This document shows positions 37,403 to 46,018 of a stretch of 56,956 nt of DNA, one piece after another. Numbering within the stretch: the first letter of the stretch is position 1; each line of letters opens with the position of its first letter. This DNA is from Pediococcus ethanolidurans. GTDB taxonomy: Bacteria; Bacillota; Bacilli; Lactobacillales; Lactobacillaceae. The position numbers and the translations under genes were made by a program. The notes under the pieces are model-generated. The model had not been told where the DNA came from and made no database searches. It was given only the letters and a program-made list of their open reading frames with translations. The stretch covers positions 1-56,956 of the forward strand of contig NZ_JQBY01000015.1 of the NCBI RefSeq assembly GCF_001437405.1, given 5' to 3'.

Positions 37403-37500
37403 AAAAAAAGCGTAGACACTCGGTGTAGGCACGGCGAGCTTCTACGTTAAATGAAGTACAACTTGCTATTTGCCAACGATCTCTCGATGTCAAATAACAA
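37403..37500 (-). ncRNA. Candidate structured small RNA with intrinsic terminator
   Basis: In the 234-base rlmA-trmL gap, minus-strand RNA can form a 10-bp stem TTGTTATTTG/CAAATAGCAA (37463-37500), with an inner CGA-GAGA-TCG cap of GNRA type. A second long hairpin CGTAGA...TCTACG (37411-37446), with inner CTCG/CGAG, runs into T7 (37403-37409). The 3' hairpin certainly looks like a terminator; the 5' one is unexplained. It could be an rlmA 3'-UTR product or an independent sRNA. No good promoter is seen. Confidence 0.5.
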
Positions 37501-37564
37501 CCGATTTCTTATATAAAGATTAACACCAAAAAATACATATTGCAACCTTACAAATACTATCAAC

Positions 37565-38410
37565 TTAGGATTTAACTCCCTTGAGTAAGGTTACATCGAC
37601 CGTAATATGATTTAATCCAGATGTTTTTGCTAGTTCAAGTGTTTGAGGAGTTGCTCCCCAGTGCAAAGGTGTCATTTGAATTAAATCAGATAACAAACTT
37701 TCATCAAATTTAAAATCATAAGTTATGCGTTTAGTTTGGGCATTGGAAAATCGTTTTTTAAACAATTCAACAACCTGGTCATTTTGATAATCTGCATGCT
37801 GACTCGTTTTTTCATACAACAAATGACGTAACTCAATTAAATAATTTGAATTAGGAACAATCTTTAGAACTTGTCCACCAGATGAAAGCACACGATGAAA
37901 CTCAGTATAAGCTGACGGTGAAAATAGATCTAGAATTGTCGTAAATTGGTTATCATTGAAGGGTAAATTTGCCAAATCAGCAATACAAAAAAAGGCTTCA
38001 CTATTTAATTGAGTTGCTAAATTTATTCCGGCTGTTGAAATATCAAATCCGACAGCAGTCGCTTTTTTAAGAAGTGACAATGTTTTCTTTAGAGGAGTCC
38101 CTTCACCAGAGCCGACATCCAATACCACTTCATTTTCTTCCATATGCTGAGAAACCTCTTCACAAATGGGATCAAATAGACCAGCTGTTAAAATTCGACG
38201 GCGAGATGCCAACATTTCTGCATCATACTCGCTATTCACTGCATGATTTAAAAAGTATAAAGTACCCTTTTTAGAAATATCAATATTATGCAAATTGGGA
38301 CAGATTACACTACCACCTTCCACTTTTACATAACTTTCTTTACACACCGGACAACGAAATAAATTCAAATGCCGACTAATAAACTGTATTCCTTTATCTC
38401 TTTTTTTCAA
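37565..38410 (-). CDS. 23S rRNA (guanine-N1)-methyltransferase, RlmA type
   Basis: 281 residues. An N-terminal zinc site FRCPVC ... VICPNLHN (C-x2-C ... C-x4-H) is followed by a Rossmann SAM domain with VVLDVGSGEGTPLKK. This is the RlmA(I/II) architecture, which methylates G745 or G748 in 23S rRNA helix 35; type II (Gram-positive, G748) is the likely assignment. It is a single gene upstream of the structured terminator region. Confidence 0.85.
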   Translation of the reverse strand: MKKRDKGIQFISRHLNLFRCPVCKESYVKVEGGSVICPNLHNIDISKKGTLYFLNHAVNSEYDAEMLASRRRILTAGLFDPICEEVSQHMEENEVVLDVGSGEGTPLKKTLSLLKKATAVGFDISTAGINLATQLNSEAFFCIADLANLPFNDNQFTTILDLFSPSAYTEFHRVLSSGGQVLKIVPNSNYLIELRHLLYEKTSQHADYQNDQVVELFKKRFSNAQTKRITYDFKFDESLLSDLIQMTPLHWGATPQTLELAKTSGLNHITVDVTLLKGVKS

Positions 38411-38478
38411 ATTTGCTCACCTCTATACATGTCCTGTTAAGAATACCATGTAAAACTTGTTTCGGTCTTTACAAAATA

Positions 38479-38517
38479 AAAAAGATTCAAATTGTTAAAT
38501 TGATCGTTTAACAATCA
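38479..38517 (-). terminator. Terminator after the second AI-2E gene
   Basis: Minus-strand TTGTTAAA/TTTAACAA stem, then TTTGAATCTTTTTT. It follows the stop at 38528 closely. Confidence 0.6.
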
Positions 38518-38527
38518 GAACCTAAGT

Positions 38528-39673
38528 TTAACTTTCCTCTTCATAACCACCATTTTGCCGTTTATACCAACGAAATAGATGTGTCAAAATTACCTTACCT
38601 ACCGCGTAAACTGGTATTCCAAAAATCACACCCAAAACGCCAAACATGCGTCCAGACGCCAAAAGAACAATCAAAATTGTCACCGGATGAATCGATAAAT
38701 TTGTTCCCAAAATTAAAGGAGAAATTAATCGGCCTTCAATCGTCTGCTCAATTGCAAAAACAATCAGAACTTTAACCAGCATCCATGGTGAAATAAATGC
38801 CGCTAATACAATTGATGGGATCATTGCTAAAAACGAACCCAAATATGGAATTAAATTCAAAAATCCAGCCGCAATCCCCAATGTGAGCGCAAACTTCAGC
38901 CCAATGATTACATAGCCAACAAAAAACATAATTGCCACACAAAACGCAACAATCAATTGTCCGCGAATATAGCCGCTCAACTTGCCATTGATCTCTGTCA
39001 AAATCTGCGTAAATCCGGTCCTTTTTTGAACCGGTAAAAAATGAGCTAAATATTTGGGAAGACGATGTCCATCTTTTAATAGATAAAACAAAATAAACGG
39101 CATTGTAATCAACCCGACCACAATTTTAGTGACGGAACTAATCAAGCCACCTACCGAAGTAAATGTATGATTAGCAATAGAACTTGCCCATTTGGAAAAA
39201 GAACTTGTGGTTGATTTAGACAGTTGATCAAACTCTTTTTGAAACTGTCCTAAACGTGGATCATTTAACCAAACTTCTAACTGATTAATTAAATGATTCC
39301 AATAATCAGGCCAATTTTTCAAAAAATCAGTAGCCTGATTACGAATAACTGGAATCAAAGCCACAACGCCTAATACTAATAACAAAATCACCACGATAAA
39401 AAGTCCAGTAATTGTCCAAACGCGACTAACATGAAATTTTTTTTGTAACCAATCAACTAATGGATTAAATAGATAATAAAGAACACCAGCCAAAACTATC
39501 GGTAAACCAACGATGTCCACAAAATCGCTAATTGGTTGGAAGAACCAGGTTACTTTAGAAAAAACAAGAATGATCAATAATAACAGTAAAATAATCATAA
39601 GATTAACAACAATTCGATTATTTAAAACCAATTTGGTAAACCATGTTCGCCAAGACTCTTTAGTCGTTTTCAA
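38528..39673 (-). CDS. AI-2E family transporter-like membrane protein (copy 2)
   Basis: 381 residues with the AI-2E (UPF0118) pattern: N-terminal membrane pair, central soluble part, and C-terminal membrane block with LNLIPYLGSFLAMIPSIVLA. The C-terminus is polar and basic. The start is TTG 39673 with GGTGA 5 bases upstream. It lies 18 bases after gutA in the same operon. The substrate is unknown. It is a paralogue of the protein at 5669-6724, with little obvious identity outside the motifs. Confidence 0.82.
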   Translation of the reverse strand: MKTTKESWRTWFTKLVLNNRIVVNLMIILLLLLIILVFSKVTWFFQPISDFVDIVGLPIVLAGVLYYLFNPLVDWLQKKFHVSRVWTITGLFIVVILLLVLGVVALIPVIRNQATDFLKNWPDYWNHLINQLEVWLNDPRLGQFQKEFDQLSKSTTSSFSKWASSIANHTFTSVGGLISSVTKIVVGLITMPFILFYLLKDGHRLPKYLAHFLPVQKRTGFTQILTEINGKLSGYIRGQLIVAFCVAIMFFVGYVIIGLKFALTLGIAAGFLNLIPYLGSFLAMIPSIVLAAFISPWMLVKVLIVFAIEQTIEGRLISPLILGTNLSIHPVTILIVLLASGRMFGVLGVIFGIPVYAVGKVILTHLFRWYKRQNGGYEEES

Positions 39674-39691
39674 AAAATCACCACGCGATCC

Positions 39692-40048
39692 TTAAAAAAT
39701 ATAAGTTAGTTTGTCACCAACTGCAAAACCTGGGAATTTCTCTGGTGAAAGATAAACGGCACTTTCAAGCGGAGTATCAGGGATAGGTTCAAAACAAAGT
39801 GTGGCATGCCCAACTCCTTGTAAATTAGCATTCACCAGTTTGCCACAAAAGGATACGGTGTAGGAATGTTCACGAATTTTAATTTGGGAACCCCGTTTTA
39901 ATTTAAACTCAGGATGTGGTTCATCAAATTTTTGAATCACCGCAACATCCTTCAGGTTACTAGTTGCTTCGGGTCCAAACAAAATAACTAACGGATCATT
40001 TTCAACAATTGCATTTGGCCCAATTTCAACAATTTTAGATGTAATCAT
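39692..40048 (-). CDS. PTS glucitol/sorbitol-type IIA protein (orphan)
   Basis: 118 residues of the EIIA-Gut family (start MITSKIVEIGPNAIV; central ILFGPEATSNLKDVAVI; conserved GHATLCFEPIPD, with the His that should accept phosphate from HPr). No EIIB, EIIC or sorbitol-6-phosphate dehydrogenase lies nearby, so it is an orphan. In lactobacilli such proteins may phosphorylate partners elsewhere or act in regulation; not shown here. It is followed by an AI-2E gene. Confidence 0.85.
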   Translation of the reverse strand: MITSKIVEIGPNAIVENDPLVILFGPEATSNLKDVAVIQKFDEPHPEFKLKRGSQIKIREHSYTVSFCGKLVNANLQGVGHATLCFEPIPDTPLESAVYLSPEKFPGFAVGDKLTYIF

Positions 40049-40083
40049 GTATACCCTCTCCTCGCAATTAAATGGTTATTTTC

Positions 40084-40089
40084 ATTGTA
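40084..40089 (-). promoter_or_regulatory. Extended -10 promoter of gutA-like gene
   Basis: Minus-strand TGCTACAAT (-10 at 40084-40089), 36 bases upstream of the ATG at 40048. Confidence 0.55.
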
Positions 40090-40117
40090 GCATAGTCGCA
40101 ATTGAGTTATAAAGAAA

Positions 40118-40132
40118 ATGGAAGCGTACACA
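40118..40132. promoter_or_regulatory. cre site (CcpA) between gutA and pgl
   Basis: ATGGAAGCGTACACA matches the consensus WTGNAANCGNWNNCW at every position. It lies just upstream of the pgl -10 (40152-40157), over the expected -35, and about 29 bases from the gutA -10. It could repress pgl, gutA or both. Confidence 0.75.
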
Positions 40133-40151
40133 GGATGTTTTCAAAATGTGC

Positions 40152-40157
40152 TATAAT
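40152..40157 (+). promoter_or_regulatory. Extended -10 promoter of pgl
   Basis: TGCTATAAT is a perfect extended -10, about 32 bases upstream of the TTG start. The -35 area is overlapped by the cre site. Confidence 0.7.
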
Positions 40158-40189
40158 TTTGTATTAGAGAATACAAGGAGGTCCTTATT

Positions 40190-41215
40190 TTGAAGGAATC
40201 ATTTTTCATTGGCACATACACTAAAAAAACTAGTCATGGTGTTTACCAGATGACTTTAGACACAGAAACCAACTCACTTAAAGATTTACAACTGGTTGCA
40301 CAACTTGGTAACCCAACTTATGTCGCAAAATCAAATCGTAATTATCTTTATACAGTTGATCAAAAAGAAGCTGATGGTGGTTTAGCTGTTATTGATCTTA
40401 ACAAAACGCCAGCAGAAATTGTTCAACATGCAGTTACACCTGGAAATTCACCAGCATACGTCGCTGTTGACGAAGATCGACAATTAGTTTATAGCTCAAA
40501 TTATCACTTGGCAACAGTTAACGTTTATAAAATTCAAGCGGATGGCACATTAAAACAAACTGATGTGGTTACTCATTCAGGTAAGGGACCAAAACCTGAG
40601 CAATCTGACGGTGCACATGTTCATTTTAGCGATTTAACCCCAGATAACCGTTTGGTAGTTTGCGATTTAGGAACTGACGAAGTTTACACTTATGATGTTT
40701 CTGACGATGGTAAACTATCTGAAGTTGCCCGATACAAAACAAAAGCGGGCTTTGGCCCCCGTCATATTGTTTTCGCCCATCATGGCTCAAAAGCTTATCT
40801 CGCTGGCGAACTTGGTAGTGCTGTAGAAGTGCTGGACTACGATCAACAAAATGGTAAATTTAGTCATGTTCAGTCTATCAGTACGATTCCAACCACATGG
40901 CATTCACATAATGGCGCTGCAGCAATCAAAATAAGCTCAGATGATCATTTTGTTTATGTTTCTAATCGTGGCTATGATTCATTAGCTGTGTTCAAAGTCA
41001 GTTCTGATGGATCACTCAGTTTGGTTCAAAACATCTCAGTTGAAGGCAGCTTCCCACGTGACTTTTCGTTGGACCCTAGTGAAAATTTCGTTGTTTGCGT
41101 TAACCAAAACACAGATAATGCCACTCTCTTCTCACGTTCAAAAGAAACAGGCAAACTAACTTTATTGGAAAAAGATGTGGCTGTTCCCGAAGGTGTTTGC
41201 GTCTTATTCAATTAA
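40190..41215 (+). CDS. pgl: 6-phosphogluconolactonase (lactonase beta-propeller)
   Basis: 341-residue seven-bladed beta-propeller of the YbhE/Pgl family, which hydrolyses 6-phosphogluconolactone in the pentose phosphate pathway. It starts KESFFIGTYTKKTSHGVYQM with TTG 40190 and AAGGAGG 8 bases upstream. Visible features are repeated blade motifs such as GDYV-like NPTYVAKSNRNYLYTVD and PRHIVFAHHGSKAYLAGEL. Overlap with the cre site suggests carbon catabolite control. It is in an operon with cutC (21 bases). Confidence 0.88.
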   Translation: MKESFFIGTYTKKTSHGVYQMTLDTETNSLKDLQLVAQLGNPTYVAKSNRNYLYTVDQKEADGGLAVIDLNKTPAEIVQHAVTPGNSPAYVAVDEDRQLVYSSNYHLATVNVYKIQADGTLKQTDVVTHSGKGPKPEQSDGAHVHFSDLTPDNRLVVCDLGTDEVYTYDVSDDGKLSEVARYKTKAGFGPRHIVFAHHGSKAYLAGELGSAVEVLDYDQQNGKFSHVQSISTIPTTWHSHNGAAAIKISSDDHFVYVSNRGYDSLAVFKVSSDGSLSLVQNISVEGSFPRDFSLDPSENFVVCVNQNTDNATLFSRSKETGKLTLLEKDVAVPEGVCVLFN

Positions 41216-41236
41216 ACCTATTCAAGGAGCTAAAAA

Positions 41237-41878
41237 ATGATTATTAAAGAAGTAGCTGTAGAAAATTTTACCAATGTTCCGGCTGCAATTCGCGCTGGAG
41301 CAAATCGAATTGAGCTCTGTGATAATTTAGCCGTTGGTGGCACGACCGTTAGTAAAGGCGTTATGGCTGAAACACAAAAATATGCGAGCGAACATCACAT
41401 ACCCGTTATGGCTATGATTCGTCCACGTGGCGGCAATTTTGTTTATACTGATACTGAACTCAAAATCATGGAAGCAGACGTTTTTCAGGCACAAGAATTA
41501 GGCGTTGACGGTGTTGTTTTTGGAGCCTTAAACAAAGATGGTAGTTTAGATACCGATGCCCTAAAAATGCTCATTGCCGCCGCCGGAGGTATGCAAATCA
41601 CTTTTCATATGGCATTTGATGCCATTCCTAAAGAAAAACAAAATATGGCCATCGATTGGCTCGCTGAAGCCGGTGTTGATCGAATTCTAACTCATGGTGG
41701 TTCACTAGATACAACCATAGCTACAAATTATGAACATCTAAAGCAAACAATTGCTCAAACCAATCACCGATTAATTATTCTTCCTGGTGGTGGCATTACT
41801 GCTCAAAACTTAACTGAAGTTACAAAAGAACTCAACGTTAGCGAAGCCCATGGTACACGTATTGTTGGTGCCCTTTAA
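41237..41878 (+). CDS. cutC: CutC family protein
   Basis: 213-residue TIM-barrel protein of the CutC family (copper homeostasis by name; the biochemical role is unsettled). Marks: IKEVAVENFTNVPAAIRAGA, NRIELCDNLAVGGTTVSKGV, MIRPRGGNFVYTD, FHMAFDAIP and ILTHGGSLDTT. It is slightly shorter than E. coli CutC. It follows pgl and ends at a bidirectional terminator. It is far from the copYB operon, so a direct copper role is uncertain. Confidence 0.9.
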   Translation: MIIKEVAVENFTNVPAAIRAGANRIELCDNLAVGGTTVSKGVMAETQKYASEHHIPVMAMIRPRGGNFVYTDTELKIMEADVFQAQELGVDGVVFGALNKDGSLDTDALKMLIAAAGGMQITFHMAFDAIPKEKQNMAIDWLAEAGVDRILTHGGSLDTTIATNYEHLKQTIAQTNHRLIILPGGGITAQNLTEVTKELNVSEAHGTRIVGAL

Positions 41879-41890
41879 ACCTGATTAACC

Positions 41891-41929
41891 AAAAAAACTA
41901 AGCCTAAACAAATTAGGCTTAGTTTTTTT
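41891..41929. terminator. Bidirectional terminator cutC / mgtE
   Basis: AAAAAAACTAAGCCTAA/TTAGGCTTAGTTTTTTT is a near-perfect stem with T-runs on both strands, between convergent cutC and mgtE. Confidence 0.9.
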
Positions 41930-42019
41930 ATGCAGTTTCAATCTCTATTAAATTTGTATGTCTCATTTTTGTTATGCCAAACTAGTGACCATAAAGGACA
42001 ATTCTCTCAGGTTCATATT

Positions 42020-43372
42020 CTACCTAATAAATAGTTGCAGAAAATACTGAGCAATATTGAAATAAATTAATACGCTGGTCAGGTCACTGAGCGTTGAAAT
42101 AAACGGACCACTTGCTACTGCGGGATCTACACCTAATTTTTCCATTCCAATGGGAATCAAACTACCAGCTAAATTGGCAACAAAAATTGCACTTGCCATG
42201 GCAGCACCGACAACGCCACCTAATAAGAGATTTTGCTTCCACAGACCAACCATGAGCCAGACACAAAGCCCTGTAATAATGCCAATAATAATTCCAGTAG
42301 CAATCTCATTTAAAATCAATCGCCAGATTTTTAAATGACTATTGGTCGCTAACCGCCGCACCGCAACCGCCAAACTTTGAGTTCCTGCATTACCTGCAGT
42401 ACCGGTAATTAAAGAAATAAAAATAGCCAAGACACTTACTTCGGACAAAAGGCCCTCAAAATGATTAATTAAAGTCGCTGTTAACATTCCCAAAAACAAA
42501 AGCGTAATCAACCATGGTAGCCTCTTTAGAGCAGTCTGAAAGGGATTGCGCGTCACACTTTCTGTATCAACACCCGCCAAGCGAGAATAGTCTTCAGCTG
42601 ATTCCTCATCAATAACGTCAATAATATCGTCAACCGTAATAATTCCGAGCAGTTCTTCAGTTTGATTTACAACAGGAATTGCAACAAAATTATAGTCACG
42701 AACCTGTTCTGCAATAGCCTCTTGGTCCTCATTTACATCAACGGCCAGAACACGAGTAGTCATCACGTTTGCAACTTTTTCTTCATCACCATGCGTAATT
42801 AAATCACGAACAGAAAGCACACCAACCAAAATATTTTGTTTATTAACTACGTAAATGTAGGTGACCAGTTCTGCTTCTTGAGCTTCACGTTTAACTTGTT
42901 GCATAGCGCTACCAATCGTTTGTTCATCGGTAACCTTGATATACTCAGTGGTCATCAGTGATCCAGCAGTTTCGTCCTCATAATGAATTAGATCACGAAC
43001 CTGTTTTGCTTCATCGCCATGTAGTAAGTTTAAATATTTTCGTTGTTTAATCGGACGCATGCCCGACAAAATATCAACCACATTATCAGTGTACATTTCG
43101 GTCAGTAAACGTGCTGCATATTGTGAATCCATTTCCTCAAGATACTTAGCAGTCTCGACTGGATCTTCTTCAGTGTCATCAAAAACATTAGCTAGTTCTT
43201 TTGGAGTGAGCAAAGCATAACTTATTTTTCTTTGATTAAGATCCAATTTCGCAAAAATTTGACTTTGCTCATAACCATGCAAACTCAAAAAAAGATTTCG
43301 AAACTTCTTTTTCGCATGCTTATTTAACAATGTCACTATTTCAAGTTCAATTTGGTCAAGTTCTTCTGCCAT
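42020..43372 (-). CDS. mgtE: Magnesium transporter MgtE
   Basis: 450-residue Mg2+ channel. The N-terminal MgtE_N superhelical domain (about 20-130) precedes two CBS domains (about 135-255, GSLMTTEYIKVTD and NVMTTRVLAVDV). Five membrane segments end the protein with NAGTQSLAVAVRRLA, and the FVANLAGSLIPIGMEKLGVDPAVASGPF signature split over the last helices. Mg2+ bound by the N and CBS domains gates the pore in the family. First gene upstream: rluD, 25 bases away. Confidence 0.92.
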   Translation of the reverse strand: MAEELDQIELEIVTLLNKHAKKKFRNLFLSLHGYEQSQIFAKLDLNQRKISYALLTPKELANVFDDTEEDPVETAKYLEEMDSQYAARLLTEMYTDNVVDILSGMRPIKQRKYLNLLHGDEAKQVRDLIHYEDETAGSLMTTEYIKVTDEQTIGSAMQQVKREAQEAELVTYIYVVNKQNILVGVLSVRDLITHGDEEKVANVMTTRVLAVDVNEDQEAIAEQVRDYNFVAIPVVNQTEELLGIITVDDIIDVIDEESAEDYSRLAGVDTESVTRNPFQTALKRLPWLITLLFLGMLTATLINHFEGLLSEVSVLAIFISLITGTAGNAGTQSLAVAVRRLATNSHLKIWRLILNEIATGIIIGIITGLCVWLMVGLWKQNLLLGGVVGAAMASAIFVANLAGSLIPIGMEKLGVDPAVASGPFISTLSDLTSVLIYFNIAQYFLQLFIR

Positions 43373-43397
43373 GCTTAGTCCCCCTTGCCTAGAACAG

Positions 43398-44297
43398 TTA
43401 ACGTGATTCTTGTTTTAAATAAGCAGCCAGATCTTTTGGTAACGGCGCCCAAACTGTTATTTGCTGATTTAAAAACGGATTAAAAAAAGAAATTGATGCA
43501 CAATGTAAAGCTTGACGTTGCATGTAGCCACTACAGCTTCCGCCATACAAAACATCTCCAACTAAAGGATGTTTAAGCGCCGAAAAATGTACTCTAATTT
43601 GGTGAGTTCGTCCCGTATGTAAACGAACACGAAGTAAAGTAGCTTCTTTTAATGATTTAACCACCCAATATTCTGTCAGAGAACGGCGACCCATTTCACC
43701 AGAAGTGACTTGTCGGCGAATAAATGAACCTTCTTCACGAGCAATCGGTAAATCGATCAATCCGTGTTTTTGATTGATATGACCTTCCACAACTGCCAAA
43801 TAAATTTTCTTTATTGCGTGTCGTTTAAGTTGTTTATCGAGTACAGAATGTGCAAAATGATGTTTCGCAAAAATTACTAAGCCAGACGTTTCTCGATCTA
43901 ACCGCGTCACAACGTGTGTCACCAAGCTTTCATAATTTTGTCTTTTATAATAACCTTTCACACGATTCACAAGTGTATCATTTGAATATAAGTGAGACGG
44001 CACTGTGGCCAAATAAGCAGGCTTATTAACAACCAAAAAATGCGCATCTTCATAGCAAATCTCGATTGGTTCATTTGAAACAGCCACATGATCATTTTCA
44101 ACTTCTGGTGGTAATAAAAGTGTGATCACATCGCCTGTCACCACAGTTTCAATAACCCGTGCCGGTTGATGATTTAGTTCAATACTTCCACCATGAAACT
44201 TGATTCCCTTAAGTAAAGTTCGCGAAATCCCCTTTTGATATAAAAAAGTTCGGATCTTCTCCGGACTTTCCACGTTTACCTGCCAATTAAACTTCAT
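43398..44297 (-). CDS. RluD-type pseudouridine synthase
   Basis: 299 residues. The RsuA/RluD catalytic motif HVVTRLDRETSGLVIFAK contains the Asp nucleophile; HTGRTHQIRVH is the conserved Arg/His motif. The start is ATG 44297 with TTGGAG upstream; a longer frame to 44663 would overlap nadK almost entirely and is rejected. It overlaps the nadK stop by 11 bases. The YjbO-type position next to nadK matches Bacillus. The target is probably 23S rRNA; not certain. Confidence 0.9.
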   Translation of the reverse strand: MKFNWQVNVESPEKIRTFLYQKGISRTLLKGIKFHGGSIELNHQPARVIETVVTGDVITLLLPPEVENDHVAVSNEPIEICYEDAHFLVVNKPAYLATVPSHLYSNDTLVNRVKGYYKRQNYESLVTHVVTRLDRETSGLVIFAKHHFAHSVLDKQLKRHAIKKIYLAVVEGHINQKHGLIDLPIAREEGSFIRRQVTSGEMGRRSLTEYWVVKSLKEATLLRVRLHTGRTHQIRVHFSALKHPLVGDVLYGGSCSGYMQRQALHCASISFFNPFLNQQITVWAPLPKDLAAYLKQESR

Positions 44298-45093
44298 TGC
44301 CATCTCCAATAAATGCGTTTCGTACTCGACCCCAAAAATCAGTATGGCGGTACTTAGCAAAATTAATCTTCTGTTCACCAATTCGATACTTAATTTGTTC
44401 AATGGGTGCATCAAAAATATTAACCTGATCAGCGGTAAAATTAAAATCGCCACCATGTGCCGGACGTAATGTAATCCACTCATCGGGCGCCAGAATAATA
44501 GAAGCTCCCAAAGTTCTAAATACCCGATTATTGATTGATGCAATTTCAGCCATTTGTAATACTTCAAGTTGCGGATGAACAACAGCACCACCAAGTGATC
44601 TGTTATAAGCTGTTGACCCAGTTGGGGTAGAAATACAAAGACCATCGCCACGAAAACGTTCAAAAAAACGGTCCTTGAAGTAGACGTCAGCCACCAAAGT
44701 TGACGATACTTTTTTTATCGTGGATTCATTAACAGCGTGATAACGAATAGGAGTAGTTTCTCCTACCATAGTGACATCAATATCCAGAATCGGATAACCT
44801 ACACATTCTCCATTATCCGCTTTAATAGCTAAAATTAATTCATCAAGTTCATAGTCGCGCCAATCTGTATAAAAACCCAAGTGACCCGTATGGACACCAA
44901 TGAAACGCACATTTTCTAACTGCGTTTGATAATATTGAAACGCAGATAAAAGGGTCCCATCCCCACCAACGGTCACAACAATATCGGGTCGCTCCCGATC
45001 GATCGTTATTTTGTTGGCTTTTAGTTTTTCTACTAATTTGTCAGCGACATCTTGAGCATTATTTGCCTGTTTACAATAAACGGCTACTTTCAT
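44287..45093 (-). CDS. nadK: NAD kinase
   Basis: 268-residue NAD kinase making NADP. Marks: VVTVGGDGTLLSAFQY (GGDGT nucleotide motif), RFIGVHTGHLGFYTDW, HAVNESTIKKVSS and STPTGSTAYNRSLGGAVVHP. Position between relQ and rluD mirrors Bacillus yjbN. It is 6 bases from relQ. Confidence 0.95.
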   Translation of the reverse strand: MKVAVYCKQANNAQDVADKLVEKLKANKITIDRERPDIVVTVGGDGTLLSAFQYYQTQLENVRFIGVHTGHLGFYTDWRDYELDELILAIKADNGECVGYPILDIDVTMVGETTPIRYHAVNESTIKKVSSTLVADVYFKDRFFERFRGDGLCISTPTGSTAYNRSLGGAVVHPQLEVLQMAEIASINNRVFRTLGASIILAPDEWITLRPAHGGDFNFTADQVNIFDAPIEQIKYRIGEQKINFAKYRHTDFWGRVRNAFIGDGNEV

Positions 45094-45099
45094 TTTTTA

Positions 45100-45750
45100 T
45101 CAGTCCTTATGTGATCCATACATATTGTGGTCCGACCGTTCTCTAGAAAACAGCTTTTGCGCTTCTTGTATTTCTTCACGGATTTCCGACATTTCTTCAT
45201 CTAACGAAAAAGCCGCTTCTGAAGCTCTTTGCAGTCGATCACTTAATTCTTTAGGAAATTCTCCTTGATATTTATAGTTCAAAGAATGTTCAATTGTTGC
45301 CCAAAAATTCATTGCTAGTGTTCGAATCTGGATTTCTGCTAAGATTTTCTTTTCTCCAGAAATCAACTGAACTGGATATTCCACCACGATATGATAAGAA
45401 CGATAGCCACTTGGTTTTTCGTTATTAATGTAATCGCGTTCCTCAATAATCGTCATATCGGTTCGTTTTCGAAGAAGATCCACTACTTGATAGATATCTT
45501 CAACAAATTGGCACATGACCCGTACGCCAGCAATATCTTGCATATCTTGTTCTAATCGATCTTCTCGAACTTGACGACGCACCATTTTTTCTTTGATACT
45601 GGATACAGGTTTAACCCGTCCCGTTACAAATTCAATTGGACTTTGTTGATCATCGTTTTGAAATTGTTTTCGAATACCGCGCAATTTAATTTTCAGTTCA
45701 TCCACGGTTTGTTTGTATGGTAATAAGAACTGTTCCCAATTATCAATCAC
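45100..45750 (-). CDS. relQ: Small alarmone synthetase RelQ
   Basis: 216 residues, a RelA/SpoT synthetase domain alone (no hydrolase, TGS or ACT). Makes (p)ppGpp from GTP or GDP and ATP. Marks: VTGRVKPVSSIKEKM, DIAGVRVMCQFVEDIY, KPSGYRSYHIVVEYP, and AEIQIRTLAMNFWATIEHSL. The start is GTG 45750, with GAGG 8 bases upstream. Divergent from spxH; an extended -10 (TGCTAAAAT) lies about 55 bases upstream. Confidence 0.93.
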   Translation of the reverse strand: MIDNWEQFLLPYKQTVDELKIKLRGIRKQFQNDDQQSPIEFVTGRVKPVSSIKEKMVRRQVREDRLEQDMQDIAGVRVMCQFVEDIYQVVDLLRKRTDMTIIEERDYINNEKPSGYRSYHIVVEYPVQLISGEKKILAEIQIRTLAMNFWATIEHSLNYKYQGEFPKELSDRLQRASEAAFSLDEEMSEIREEIQEAQKLFSRERSDHNMYGSHKD

Positions 45751-46018
45751 GTATCTTGCCTCACTTTTTTAAAACACTACCTATGATTTTAGCATAAAAC
45801 CGATTGTTAATCTGCCTAAACGCTATTCTTCGTTTTTTACTAACTTTTTAGGGCACATTTCTTTACCTTCTTAGACAATGTGCGCTAAGATACAGCTGAA
45901 TTCAGATTACCAAAAACAATTTATTTGATATTTTTTCAAAATTTGGTAAAGTCTATATTGTTGTCTTTTATAAATATTCAAATTAAAAAGTGAATTAATT
46001 TTGATGGAGGAAAAATCA

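Noticed and set aside
37441-37505. ATAGCAAGTT in the candidate small RNA, as in type II tracrRNA anti-repeats
   Set aside because: Ten AT-rich bases can match by chance. There is no cas gene, no CRISPR repeat, and this sequence pairs with its own 5' arm instead.
44298-44663. 5' extension of the rluD-type reading frame
   Set aside because: The extra 122 codons lie inside nadK in another frame; family length and the RBS support the start at 44297.
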